Shown here in pieces: positions 1 through 8,674 of a stretch of 33,923 nucleotides of DNA (within the stretch, counting starts at the first letter, position 1; every line of letters begins with the position of its first letter). Source of the stretch: an uncultured Verrucomicrobiota bacterium (lineage in GTDB: Bacteria; Verrucomicrobiota; Verrucomicrobiia; Limisphaerales; JADLHS01); assembly GCA_903828255.1 (NCBI GenBank), contig CAIKLQ010000359.1, forward strand, positions 1 to 33,923, written 5' to 3'. A model generated the notes under the pieces. It saw only the letters and a program-made list of their open reading frames with translations, searched no databases and was not told where the DNA came from. Both the position numbers and the translations under genes were made by a program.

Positions 1-3000
1 GGCGATGATGTTCATGTTTTTCAGATTCGGGCCAATCGGGCGGGAGTAAGTATAGGCGCAGTTGTAGGACCAGAGCATCTTGCCGTTCTTGCGCACCACG
101 TCCATCAGCGGCGTCTTCTCGGCCAGCATGTAAATGCTCGGTGTCCAGATGTCCATGACCGGCGCCATCGCTTGAAACATCGGCAGTTCGCCGCCGCCAT
201 CCATGTAGAGCATGACGCTGGGGTTCGCCAGGCGCACCTGCTTGCCAAAGGCGACGAGTTGGTTGACCGCGCTCCAGCCGACGCCGCCCGGTTCGTCGTA
301 CGGGTAAAGCGCGAAATGGTTCGTGTCAAAACCCGCATCCGCAAGATGCGTGACGAGTTCGGCGAGAAACTTCTTTAGATCGTTCTGATAGCCGACGCTG
401 CCGACCTCACCGTGCAAGGGAGGAAAACCCTGGAGCAGCAACACGACGTCTTTTCCGCGCAACCGGCCCAGCACCGGATCCAGTTTGCTGTAATCCGATC
501 CGGTCGGTTGACCTTGCGTGTCGTATTTCGGTGCGGGGAGTGTGGTGGTGAAAACGTTGTTTCCGTGCGCGAGCAGGTCGGGCAGGTTCGCTTCCTCCGG
601 CGCGGCCCAGGTGCAAAGGCGGAACTCGCCCGACGGAACCATGGCGAACGCCGGGACGTGGAGCGCAATCTCAACCGCCGTTTCGGGTGGCGGCACGGTG
701 TGCGGATGCGTGGGCGCATCGAGCACGCCTGCGCCATTGAGTGCCTGGAGCCGGAGATTCAGTTTGTGCTCGCCGGGCTTCACCGCGCCGAGATCCAGGT
801 CCAGCCATAACTCGCGGCTGCTGAGGGATGGAATTGCCAGCGTCCCGCTTTCGTCGAGTTCGGGCAGGGCATCCCAGGAAACTTCGCCCAGCGAGGTTGG
901 CGAGCCGATCGAGCGATGCGGCGTCACCACCACGCCGTTGGTCAGCGCGTCAATCTGCACGCGCACCAGCAATTCGTGATCGGTGACGTTGAAGAGACTC
1001 AAGGCGACCGGTTCGTGCTCGCCCGGAACGGCGGTGCGGGCGATGCGCAGCGGGTTCGCGGCGCTGGTGGGCAATTGCTCGTCCACTTTGCGGTTCTCCC
1101 ACATCGTGCCCTCGAAGGCGATCAGGCTTGTCTGTGTCCCCAGGACCGACGCCTGGCGGATCACTTCCGAAATCGCGATTGACCGTTTGGCTCGCTGAAC
1201 CAGCGCCGCAGTCTTTTGCAACGCCGCTTGCACCGCGCCGATTTCGTTGCCGGGAACGGCGTCTTGCATTGGCATGACGGCTTTCGCTTCGACTTCGAGC
1301 GATGTGGCCTCGCGCCGAAGTGCTGCGGCCGAGAGCGAGAGCTTTTGCTCCGATGCTTCCGCCGTCGCGCGCAACGCTGCGAGCGCGTGGGAGACGAGGG
1401 CGCGCTCGTTCACGAACGGTTGCAGAAAGACCGACCGCTCGCCGGAAGCCAGCGGCTTTCCATCCGCATCCGCCAGCGTCCAGTTGAAGTGGTAAGTGCC
1501 GGGCGCGAGCACCTCGACCGGCATGAGCAATTCGCCGTGCTTGCCCAGGACCGTCGTGGTCGCCATTTGCCGCGCACCATCGGGGCGGACGCAGACGGCG
1601 CTGGCGGTGAGCGGTTTTGCGCCGGGCTGGGGATTCTGGATCACGAAGCAGAGGCTCTGGCCGGCCAGCACTTCGTCGGCGGTGAGGTTCGCGGACGACA
1701 TCTGAATCGCCACGCTCTGTCGCAGGCCGAACCACGAGCCGCTGTTGCGCGCGTCGCCGCGGTAGGATTTCCAATGCGCGACGGCGTTGGTGCCTGCGGG
1801 CGTTCCGAGGCAAGACAGCAGCCCCGACTCGCCGCCGGTGATGAGCATTTCGAGACCGAGAGAATCAGCCGAGACATCGCCGAAGGAGGGCGTGACGTTG
1901 ATGGTGCGGTGGTTGAAATGAAAGCGATGCAGGAATTCGCCGGCGTTGTTCAACACCTGGAGGAAGCCGTCTTGCGTGCAGAAGGCGTATTCGAGTTTGC
2001 CGTCGCCATCCAGATCTATCATCGCGCCCGGCGCGAGGCTGCGGCCTTGCATGTCAATTTTCCAGATGACGCGCCCGCTTTCATCGAAGCGATGGATCAC
2101 GCCGGTCTGTGTGATGAGGCAGATGTCCGCCCGGCCATCGAGGTCGAGGTCGCCGACAGAAATCGTGGAAGCTGCCGCGCCGCGCGTCGGGCGGCGCCAG
2201 AGGATTTCGCCTTTGCTGTCGAGGCAGAAGAACTGGCCCTCGCTCGATGCCGCCGCGACGCGCCCGCGTCCATCGGAGCCAGCGAAGATGACCGGAGCCG
2301 CCGTGGCCCACGAAGGCGACGTGCCGCCGATGTTCCGTTCCCACAGGATCTTCCCGTCGCCCTTGATCGCGGCGATGACGCCCGTGCCGGTGGCGACGAC
2401 GATTTCCGGTTGGCCATCGCCATCGAGATCGCCGACGGACGGGCTTACGGGGATGCCCTTCACATTTGCCTGCCACAGAGGTTTGCCGGTTAACGCTGCG
2501 AAGGCCCACACCGTGCCGGCTTCGTCGGTTTGAATCACTTCAGCGTTGCCGTCGCCGTCCAAGTCGCAAACCACGGAGGCGGACCAACTCGAACCCGCCT
2601 TGAGTTTCGCCTGCCAGACCTCTTTGCCGCTGCCATCGAGACATGTCAAAACGCCGCCGGTGTCGGCCACGTAGATCAACGATGTTTGTCCGGGCCGCGC
2701 GGCTACCGCGGGGTAAGTCATGAAGCGCGTCTTCGTTCGCCAACCCCACAACTTCTTGCCCTGTCCATCACGCGCGAACAACTCCTCGCGCCCAGCGACG
2801 AGAACTTCGTCCCGGCCATTGCCGCGAAAGTCCGCTACGGTCGCGGAAGTTTCGAGGAACGACTCCAAATCGGTTTTCCAGAGCGATGGGAACGTGAGTT
2901 CCATCGCGATGGCCGCCGTTGTTGCCGCGAGGAGTGTCACAAGGAAAAGCCATTTCCATGTGGCTGGCGTTCGCGCGGCGAGCGGGAGGGGTCTGGATTC

Positions 3001-3138
3001 AAGCCTGGGGCGGGATAAGGAGGATTTCATGCTGAACAGTCGCAGTAGTGCATAGGGTTCTTGTCGAATGAGTCTTAGACGATCTTGCGGCGGCAGCTGA
3101 AACAGGTTGCGCGCCCACTCAGCATCCTCGGGCAGCAT
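1..3138 (-). CDS. Exported FG-GAP/quinoprotein-like repeat protein with GH123/DUF4091-like domain (3' end outside window)
   Basis: The frame is open without a stop from 3138 to the window edge, giving 1046 codons; the C-terminus is missing. A hydrophobic segment at about residues 61-78 (WKWLFLVTLLAATTAAIA) looks like a signal anchor. It is followed by repeats carrying calcium-loop-like motifs such as DLDGDGNAEV (~192), DLDGDGQPEIV (~233), DLDLDGRADI (~330) and DLDGDGKLEY (~373), typical of FG-GAP/VCBS or PQQ-type propellers. The last ~125 residues contain YPYDEPGG (D948, E949) and DIWTPSIYML. These resemble the DUF4091/GH123-like TIM-barrel domain, whose Asp-Glu pair is catalytic in GH123. 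I chose the ATG at 3138 because the 36 codons before the next in-frame ATG (3030) look coding (LPEDAEWARNLFQLPPQDR...). The 3030 start would place the hydrophobic segment nearer the N-terminus and is the main alternative. Neither start has a clear Shine-Dalgarno site. Substrate is unknown; a polysaccharide role is inferred. Confidence 0.75.
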   Translation of the reverse strand, partial: MLPEDAEWARNLFQLPPQDRLRLIRQEPYALLRLFSMKSSLSRPRLESRPLPLAARTPATWKWLFLVTLLAATTAAIAMELTFPSLWKTDLESFLETSATVADFRGNGRDEVLVAGREELFARDGQGKKLWGWRTKTRFMTYPAVAARPGQTSLIYVADTGGVLTCLDGSGKEVWQAKLKAGSSWSASVVCDLDGDGNAEVIQTDEAGTVWAFAALTGKPLWQANVKGIPVSPSVGDLDGDGQPEIVVATGTGVIAAIKGDGKILWERNIGGTSPSWATAAPVIFAGSDGRGRVAAASSEGQFFCLDSKGEILWRRPTRGAAASTISVGDLDLDGRADICLITQTGVIHRFDESGRVIWKIDMQGRSLAPGAMIDLDGDGKLEYAFCTQDGFLQVLNNAGEFLHRFHFNHRTINVTPSFGDVSADSLGLEMLITGGESGLLSCLGTPAGTNAVAHWKSYRGDARNSGSWFGLRQSVAIQMSSANLTADEVLAGQSLCFVIQNPQPGAKPLTASAVCVRPDGARQMATTTVLGKHGELLMPVEVLAPGTYHFNWTLADADGKPLASGERSVFLQPFVNERALVSHALAALRATAEASEQKLSLSAAALRREATSLEVEAKAVMPMQDAVPGNEIGAVQAALQKTAALVQRAKRSIAISEVIRQASVLGTQTSLIAFEGTMWENRKVDEQLPTSAANPLRIARTAVPGEHEPVALSLFNVTDHELLVRVQIDALTNGVVVTPHRSIGSPTSLGEVSWDALPELDESGTLAIPSLSSRELWLDLDLGAVKPGEHKLNLRLQALNGAGVLDAPTHPHTVPPPETAVEIALHVPAFAMVPSGEFRLCTWAAPEEANLPDLLAHGNNVFTTTLPAPKYDTQGQPTGSDYSKLDPVLGRLRGKDVVLLLQGFPPLHGEVGSVGYQNDLKKFLAELVTHLADAGFDTNHFALYPYDEPGGVGWSAVNQLVAFGKQVRLANPSVMLYMDGGGELPMFQAMAPVMDIWTPSIYMLAEKTPLMDVVRKNGKMLWSYNCAYTYSRPIGPNLKNMNIIA

Positions 3139-3197
3139 GATTATTGTCAACCAAGGAAGAGGGAAAAGATTGTTGGACTAGCTCGCGATTCCTCCTT

Positions 3198-3259
3198 TGC
3201 GCCAACGGTTTTGTTGGAAATCAGTAACCAGTCACCGGCACATTCCAGCCGTTGGCGCA
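3198..3259. repeat. 11-bp perfect inverted repeat, 40-nt loop
   Basis: The arms TGCGCCAACGG (3198-3208) and CCGTTGGCGCA (3249-3259) are exact reverse complements in the gap between the universal stress gene (ending 3313 on the minus strand) and the gene starting at 3138. The pair could fold into a hairpin downstream of the stress gene. There is no T-run beside it, so an intrinsic terminator is not convincing. Confidence 0.5.
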
Positions 3260-3312
3260 ATACCACGCTGCCACTAAAGCGGACGGGAATCAGTTGCGAA
3301 GCCCGGAGTCGC

Positions 3313-3900
3313 TCAAGTCGTCTTGGGGTCTGCGGGCGGGGGGTCGGTATTCGCCGAGGGTGGCAGAAAATCCCGCTCTGCGTCGCGCACCACGAGAACC
3401 GGGCAAGGCGCATGGCGAACTACTCGCTCCGCCACGCTGCCCAACAGCACATGGCTCAAACCGGTTCGGCCATGCGTGGCGAGAATGATCAGGTCGGTGC
3501 GCGTTTCCTGCGCCGCAGCGACAATTTCCTGCCAAGGCACCCCTTCGCGCACTTGCACTTGGGTGCGGGCGCGGTTGCCGATTTCGCCAGCGCACAGCTT
3601 CGCCAACTCGTCCTGAGCGGAATCCAAAAACTGTTGCTGGGTTTCCGCCCAGTCCGGCGGCAGATACCCGAATTCAACCGGGATGCTGTAAGGCTGCATC
3701 ACATGCAGCAGCACCACTTCGGCGTCAAACGCCGTTCCGAACGGCACGGCGTATTGAAGTGCCTTTTTGGCGGTGTCGGAAAAATCCACGGGCACCAAGA
3801 TGCGCCCGAGTTGGAAGGGTAATTGAGGAGGTAGCGCTTCATCGGGGGATTTGAATTCCCCCACGACCGAGCCTCTTTCGGGACCGGCTTTGATTTTCAT
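3313..3900 (-). CDS. Universal stress protein, UspA family
   Basis: This encodes 195 residues with one Usp domain: ILVPVDFSDTAKKALQYA opens the domain, VVLLHVMQP is the second strand, and ATHGRTGLSHVLLGSVAE followed by CPVLVVRD closes it. The ATP-binding signature G-2x-G-9x-G-S is nearly complete; the first Gly is Ala here (A-T-H-G, nine residues, G-S). UspA-type proteins are cytoplasmic and usually nucleotide-binding, acting in stress adaptation. A GTG start at 3993 would add 31 residues that do not match the family, so the ATG at 3900 is preferred. The tail after the domain (LPPSANTDPPPADP) is short and Pro-rich. It lies downstream of hsp20 on the same strand with a hairpin between, so the two stress genes may be loosely co-expressed. 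Confidence 0.9.
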   Translation of the reverse strand: MKIKAGPERGSVVGEFKSPDEALPPQLPFQLGRILVPVDFSDTAKKALQYAVPFGTAFDAEVVLLHVMQPYSIPVEFGYLPPDWAETQQQFLDSAQDELAKLCAGEIGNRARTQVQVREGVPWQEIVAAAQETRTDLIILATHGRTGLSHVLLGSVAERVVRHAPCPVLVVRDAERDFLPPSANTDPPPADPKTT

Positions 3901-4015
3901 AACAGTATGAGTAAAGGTTTCCACGACCCAATGTGGCACGAAGGAAAGCGCTCCGCTACCTCCTCCGAAGCGCGGAACGCCGTCAGGTCTCACACCGGTC
4001 TCAGGTTTCGTCTGC

Positions 4016-4050
4016 CGTCAGGAACGCGCCCCGGCGACGCGCTCCTGACG
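4016..4050 (-). terminator. Hairpin just downstream of hsp20
   Basis: CGTCAGGAACGCG and CGCGCTCCTGACG form a 13-bp stem with one mismatch around a 9-nt loop, about 10 nt past the hsp20 stop codon. There is no clear U-tract on the minus strand, so it could be a partial terminator or an RNA-stabilising 3' hairpin rather than a full intrinsic terminator. Confidence 0.5.
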
Positions 4051-4059
4051 TAACATTAT

Positions 4060-4521
4060 TCAGCTCACCTCGACTTCAATCTGTTTCGGACGGGCCTTCT
4101 CGCTCTTGGCCAGATGCACCCGCAGCACCCCATCCTTGAACTCGGCCTTCACATTGTCCGTTTCGGCGTCATCGGGGACGCTGAAGCTGCGTTCAAACCG
4201 GCCATAGAAGCGTTCCACGCGATGGAACTTGCGGCCCTTTTCTTCCTTCTCGGCTTTGCGTTCGCCGCAGATGGTCAACGTGCCGCTTTCCACCGTGACC
4301 TTGACGTCGTCTTTCTGGACTTCCGGAAGTTCGAGCTTGATCAGGTATTCCTTGTTGTCTTCCGCAATGTCCACCAACGGCGCCCACTCCGGGACCGTGA
4401 TGGTTTCATCTTCCGGCGTCAGGTTGCCGCGACGGAACGGCGTCCACTCCAGCAGCGAGGACATCCGCCGCTGCGCCTCTTCCATTTCCCGCAAGGGATT
4501 CCAACGAGTTACTCCATACAT
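4060..4521 (-). CDS. Small heat shock protein, Hsp20/alpha-crystallin family
   Basis: This encodes 153 residues, the usual length for a bacterial Hsp20. The N-terminal arm is short (MYGVTRWNPLREMEEAQRRM). The alpha-crystallin domain runs from about residue 45 to 140: APLVDIAEDNKEYLIKLELP, then VKVTVESGTLTICGERK, the FHRVERFYGRFERSFSVP loop, and FKDGVLRVHLAK, which holds the family G-x-L signature. It is an ATP-independent holdase that keeps unfolded proteins soluble in the cytoplasm. The ATG at 4521 has a good Shine-Dalgarno (AAAGGA, about 8 nt upstream). A sigma-54-like element lies about 133 nt upstream, and a hairpin follows the stop. Confidence 0.95.
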   Translation of the reverse strand: MYGVTRWNPLREMEEAQRRMSSLLEWTPFRRGNLTPEDETITVPEWAPLVDIAEDNKEYLIKLELPEVQKDDVKVTVESGTLTICGERKAEKEEKGRKFHRVERFYGRFERSFSVPDDAETDNVKAEFKDGVLRVHLAKSEKARPKQIEVEVS

Positions 4522-4653
4522 ATATTTAATCCTTTCATCTGGCAGACGGATTCATGTTTGGAACGCCGCAACCGGGTCTGCCGCACTGCCGGTCAAGGCG
4601 GCGAGGAAAACATCTCGTTCACGCGAACGCTTTCTACTCGCACCAGAACCAAG

Positions 4654-4669
4654 CGCAGGCTGAGTGCCA
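4654..4669 (-). promoter_or_regulatory. Candidate sigma-54 (-24/-12) promoter upstream of hsp20
   Basis: On the minus strand the sequence TGGCACTCAGCCTGCG has the invariant GG and GC separated by exactly 10 nt, close to the consensus TGGCAC-N5-TTGC. It points toward hsp20 and would give a 5' UTR of roughly 120 nt. No enhancer-binding activator gene is in the window, and the -12 element is CTGC rather than TTGC. Confidence 0.4.
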
Positions 4670-4803
4670 AACTGTTCCACGCGGAAAAACCCTGAAAAAT
4701 CAAGGCTTTCAGCAGCCTGGTGGCGGGGAAAGTGGGCCAAGTGAGCCAACTTGGAACAGTCAGAGAATGGCGCAGTGTCAGGGTGTCGCCAGGCTTGTCC
4801 AAC

Positions 4804-7179
4804 TCACTCCGCACTCATCAAGTGCAACAGCGAATTGCGGAGGGTGAGCGCCAGCAGATCGCTGATGACGTCGAGCACGATGAACTTGCGCACTTGCCCC
4901 CAGATTTCCGTTTCGTAGGCCGCCCCGATATGCAGGAGCAGCGAATCCAGCATCTCGCGGGTGTCCTCGCGCGCCAGGATGCGCTCGAAACCGCGCCGGA
5001 CAGCAGGCACGGATACCTCTGCGATATTTGTATGCCCCAGCGCCGCTTCGAGGGCGAGGCGCAACAGCACGCGAATTTCCTCGGAGGAAAGCCCGGAGCC
5101 GCCCGGCGTCGGGCGAGTGGTGGCACGCTTGGCGATGAGCAGGTAAAGGGCGCGAAACCGGATTCTTTGGGCCGGAACTTCCAGCCAAGGTTCCGGGCGC
5201 AACCGGTCGAGCACCACGCGGGCCGGGTCGGCGGTAGCGTTGACCCGCTCGAGGAGCGGCGTTCCCATGATGCGCTCGTCTTCCCACCAGCCCGGCACTT
5301 CGTCGAGTTGGCGGTGGCTTTCCCGCGCCAGGCGCAGATCAAAGTCCCGCACCAGACGGATCTCCTTGTGCAGATAACTGTAACTGAGGGGGGTCAGCGC
5401 GGCTTTCCGCAACCGCAACGGCAGTGGCACCAGATCCGGGAGCACCAACCGCACTTCCAGCTTCCCGCCGTGGCGTTCTAACGCGGTGCGCATACACACA
5501 TCCCAGGAGCCTTCGATCCGCGGCAAGTTCTCGTGCAGGTTCATGCCCGCCAACATGGACACCGCCGCCGTGTGCGTGACTTCCCGACTCAGCAACGGCG
5601 TCAGCCCGTGCCGGCTGGCGATTCCATAAAGAAAATCATACGCCGGGATCGCTTGCTCCGCCCGGCGCGCCGCCCACGCAAAAAACTGATTCAGGGTGCA
5701 TTGCCAGACGACTTGTTCTTCCTGGTTTTCGATGCTGCCCAAACCGGCTTCATGCAGTGCGAAAGCGTAGGCGCTGCGCAACAGCGCGCGGCCGCGCGGC
5801 CCTTTCCACTTACCATACTCCTGTTCCAGTTCCCACGGTTTGAGCTGCTCCGGTCCCCAGCCAAAGTATTCCGGGGCGACGCGGTGCAGCGCGGTAAAGG
5901 CCGACACGCCGAAACGGGACAAAATGTTCGGCGAAACCTCGTCAAACAATCTCGCCCAACGCCGGAAGCCCCGGGCCTTTTCATAATCCAACCCGCCGTG
6001 TTCGGTGAACAACTGCGGCTCCGCCCCGCGCACCTGTTCAAAGACCGTCCGCGCCACCCGGTCGAGCACTTCCCAAATGGCTTGCTGGCTGTCGTGACAG
6101 ATGCGTTGGGGCACGGCCGAAATTTTCCCCAGGAGCGCCGGCGGGAGATTGCCGGGGCCGATTTTATCGAGGCAACGCGCCAGCACCGCCCGCCAATCCA
6201 GCAACCCGCTCGCGCGCATAATCGAGGGCGCGACGCGAACGCCGAGCGACAGAAACGCGTCTTCCCAGTCCGTGCGCTCGAAGGCCCCGATGTTCCAGCG
6301 GGGTTGGCCATGCTCGAAAGTGACGAGTCGCAGCCCGTATTTGATCTGCCAGAGCGCGGCGGTGATGAGCATCTCGGCGGCGCGTTCATCGCTGAGTTCC
6401 TGCCGAAGCGTCAGTTTCCATGGCCGCACCGGTGGGTCCTCCCCGCGCGTGATCCCCGCAAAGGCCACTTCCGGCACGGCACTGGGGCGGATGAGCCGGA
6501 ACCCGGTGCTTCGGAGCAGATGACGCAAATCAGCATTCTCGATGTCGGCGCAAGTGCGCAGGGCGAATTTCTCGCAGAGCAGATAGCGCAAGTAAATCGG
6601 CGCGCGCCGCTCGAAAACAAACCGCTTCGCGGCCGAAAGGGAATCAAGGGCCACGGGCGGCGCGGCGTGCGAGAGTGGGCAGAGCAACGATTTGGGGTAG
6701 GTGCCAAGAAAACCGGTCACCCCAGGTCTCACGCAGTGCCAAGCCGTGAGGAGCAGGAGTTCGTCGTATTCGCGAAGTTCCGTGACCTTCGAGACGCTCG
6801 CCATGTCGGCGGCTCGGCGGAACACTTTTTCAAAGTGCGGGATTTCGTTCGCCTCCGCGGCTGGAGCTTTCCCACGTGAGGTTCGGAATTCTGCCTCCGC
6901 CAAAGGAAAGCGGCTGGAGATGACCCGCGCTTTTTCGAGCAGCAAAGCGTCGAACTCCGGCAACTGAATGCACGCGCGCGCTTCGTCCGGTTGGAAGGAA
7001 ATCGAAGACGGCACCGGCCAGCCATGTCGGAACATCGGATCGGCACGGACCTCCGGCGGCCAAGCAGGCTGCGATGGGGCTGCCGGGGCGGCGGGCAATC
7101 GCAAAATTGCCTCGCCTCCGGTCCACGGCTGCTCGGCTTCCGAGTCTGCCAATGTTAGTTCGTCAAAGTCGGTCCGCAC
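4804..7179 (-). CDS. Hypothetical protein, 791 aa, no recognised family
   Basis: A long uninterrupted frame from a GTG start; an in-frame TAA 18 nt upstream rules out a longer protein. I do not recognise a domain. There is no signal peptide and no clear membrane segment. The protein is Trp/Arg-rich and looks mostly helical, with segments such as EYDELLLLTAWHCVRPG, APIYLRYLLCEKFALRTC, WQIKYGLRLVTFEHGQPRW, HRVAPEYFGWGPEQLKPWE and a C-terminal helical block (SSEEIRVLLRLALEAALG...). The first 60 residues are acidic and then Pro/Ala-rich, like a disordered lead-in. It sits alone between hsp20 and an ISAs1 relic whose first recognisable codon is about 55 nt from this start. The first internal ATG is residue 49. 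Likely cytoplasmic; function unknown. Confidence 0.8.
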   Translation of the reverse strand: MRTDFDELTLADSEAEQPWTGGEAILRLPAAPAAPSQPAWPPEVRADPMFRHGWPVPSSISFQPDEARACIQLPEFDALLLEKARVISSRFPLAEAEFRTSRGKAPAAEANEIPHFEKVFRRAADMASVSKVTELREYDELLLLTAWHCVRPGVTGFLGTYPKSLLCPLSHAAPPVALDSLSAAKRFVFERRAPIYLRYLLCEKFALRTCADIENADLRHLLRSTGFRLIRPSAVPEVAFAGITRGEDPPVRPWKLTLRQELSDERAAEMLITAALWQIKYGLRLVTFEHGQPRWNIGAFERTDWEDAFLSLGVRVAPSIMRASGLLDWRAVLARCLDKIGPGNLPPALLGKISAVPQRICHDSQQAIWEVLDRVARTVFEQVRGAEPQLFTEHGGLDYEKARGFRRWARLFDEVSPNILSRFGVSAFTALHRVAPEYFGWGPEQLKPWELEQEYGKWKGPRGRALLRSAYAFALHEAGLGSIENQEEQVVWQCTLNQFFAWAARRAEQAIPAYDFLYGIASRHGLTPLLSREVTHTAAVSMLAGMNLHENLPRIEGSWDVCMRTALERHGGKLEVRLVLPDLVPLPLRLRKAALTPLSYSYLHKEIRLVRDFDLRLARESHRQLDEVPGWWEDERIMGTPLLERVNATADPARVVLDRLRPEPWLEVPAQRIRFRALYLLIAKRATTRPTPGGSGLSSEEIRVLLRLALEAALGHTNIAEVSVPAVRRGFERILAREDTREMLDSLLLHIGAAYETEIWGQVRKFIVLDVISDLLALTLRNSLLHLMSAE

Positions 7180-7232
7180 GGCTACGGGAGATTTTTACCA
7201 CCCTGATGGTTTGATGTCACCTGTTTCGTTAG

Positions 7233-7900
7233 GCGCGCCAACTTAAAGCCCTCGGCTGTCAACAGGACAAACACGGCCGTTATGCCGCGCTGAGCGACAC
7301 CACGTTCTTCCGCGTGCTCAATCACCTCGATCCGGCCGCCTTCGCCGCCATCGTCGGGGGCTGGTTTGGCGAACAAGACCCCACCGTGCTGGCCCGCCTG
7401 TCGGTGGATGGCAAGATGTTGCGCGGCAGCCGCCGCAGCGACGGCCAGCCGTTGCAACTGCTCTCCGCCGTAAGCCACCGCTTGCGCCTGACGCTGGCGC
7501 AGTTGCCGATCGCCGCAAAAAGCGACGAGATCCCCGCGCTCCAACCGCTGCTCCGCCAACTGCCTGCCCGCCCAGGCGCGCTCGTCACCGCCGCCGCGAT
7601 GCATTGTCAGCAAGCAAGCGCGCGCTTCATCACGCAGGAGTGGGGCGGTGATTATCTCTTCGGGTTGAAAGGCAACCAAAGTGGCATCCGCGAACGCGCC
7701 GAACGCCTCCTCGCCCAGGAGGCTTTTCCCCCCTGACGACCAGGTGTCGTGGGAAAACGGCCACGGGCGACTGGACCGGCGCCGGCTCAAACGCCGCACG
7801 GTGACGCCCGAGGAAAGCGGACCCTGTGCCAGTCCAGGGCGCGCGGACGCCTACGTCCAGCCGGTTGCCCCGGCCTCGCCCCACTCGGCGCGGAGCCGAT
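7233..7900 (+). pseudogene. ISAs1-family transposase remnant, 5'-truncated and frameshifted
   Basis: From 7233 the frame reads ARQLKALGCQQDKHGRYAAL, then SDTTFFRVLNHLD, LSVDGKMLRGSRRSDGQPL and DYLFGLKGNQ. These are hallmarks of ISAs1/H-repeat DDE transposases: the catalytic Asp is in VDGK and the core ends at LKGNQ. A TAG (7230-7232) lies directly before the first recognisable codon, and the normal N-terminal ~60 residues are absent. At 7737 a TGA interrupts the frame after a C-run. The next frame continues with DDQVSWENGHGRLDRRRLKR, the family's GHGR motif, and fades out near 7900. No terminal inverted repeats were found. It is a dead relic between two unrelated genes. Confidence 0.85.
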
Positions 7901-7977
7901 GAAATATCCATGGGTTTACCCCTCCCCTTTTGGATTTTATCCTTTGAACCCGCCGCCGACCTTCTTAACGTGGTTGC

Positions 7978-8664
7978 ATGAAACATGCGGGCAAGGCTCA
8001 GGCGGCGGCGTGGCGATTGATTTTTCTCTCGCTGGGCGCGGTGTTGGTGTTGCTGGTCGTTGGGTTGCTGGCGAAGCTCATCGGCTCGTTCGTGCTCGCG
8101 CTGGCGTCGGCGCTCGTCACGCTGTGGGTTTTGTTCGTCGCCTTCACGCTGTATTTTTTCCGCGACCCCGAACCGCGAGCGCCCACGGAGCGCGCCGCCA
8201 TCGTCTCGCCCGCGCACGGCACGGTGGACGTGGTGGATTTCGCCGAGGTGGTCGAGTTCATGGGCGGACGTTGTCAGCGCATTTCCATTTTTCTGAACGT
8301 GTTCAACGTTCATGTGCAACGCGCGCCGGTGAACGGCAAAATCGTTTTCCATAAACACACCGACGGCGAGTTCGTCAGCGCTACGCGAAGCGATTGCGGC
8401 GACCACAACGAGAATGTGCTGCTCGGTTTCGCGCCGACGGATTTCCCGGAGCAGAAGCTCGGCATGAGGCTCATCGCGGGGTTAATCGCGCGGCGCATCA
8501 TTGTCTGGGCGGCGGCGGGCGAAACGGTGCCGCGCAGCGAACGCATCAGCTTGATCCAATTCGGCTCGCGCGCGGATGTCTATCTGCCGCTCAACGCAAA
8601 AATCCACTGCAAACTCGGCGACAAGGTCAAAGGCGGCGAAACGGTGCTAGCGACCTTTGCCTAG
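7978..8664 (+). CDS. psd: Phosphatidylserine decarboxylase proenzyme (short form)
   Basis: This 228-residue inner-membrane enzyme decarboxylates phosphatidylserine to phosphatidylethanolamine. Two hydrophobic segments (about residues 12-60) precede YFFRDPEP, where the catalytic domain starts. SPAHGTVD and ISIFLNVFNVHVQRAPVNGKI are conserved family blocks. The self-cleavage site is in SLIQFGSRADVYLP; Ser197 would become the pyruvoyl group, leaving a 32-residue alpha chain. FGSR instead of the classical LGST is typical of the short, archaeal-type subfamily. The pssA ATG starts 10 nt after the stop codon, the usual psd-pssA order. No clear ribosome-binding site is seen before the ATG. Confidence 0.95.
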   Translation: MKHAGKAQAAAWRLIFLSLGAVLVLLVVGLLAKLIGSFVLALASALVTLWVLFVAFTLYFFRDPEPRAPTERAAIVSPAHGTVDVVDFAEVVEFMGGRCQRISIFLNVFNVHVQRAPVNGKIVFHKHTDGEFVSATRSDCGDHNENVLLGFAPTDFPEQKLGMRLIAGLIARRIIVWAAAGETVPRSERISLIQFGSRADVYLPLNAKIHCKLGDKVKGGETVLATFA

Positions 8665-8674
8665 AATCCCGCGC

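Noticed and set aside
1216-2493. 425-codon plus-strand ORF opposite the propeller-repeat gene
   Set aside because: Arg/Ala-rich low-complexity translation with no domain; the minus strand reads as a clear repeat protein across the same bases.
3901-3993. GTG start at 3993 extending the universal stress protein by 31 residues
   Set aside because: The added residues do not match the family and have no ribosome-binding site.
5533-6879. 448-codon plus-strand ORF opposite the 791-aa gene
   Set aside because: Composition typical of an antisense shadow in GC-rich DNA (many Arg, Gln, His) and no start context.
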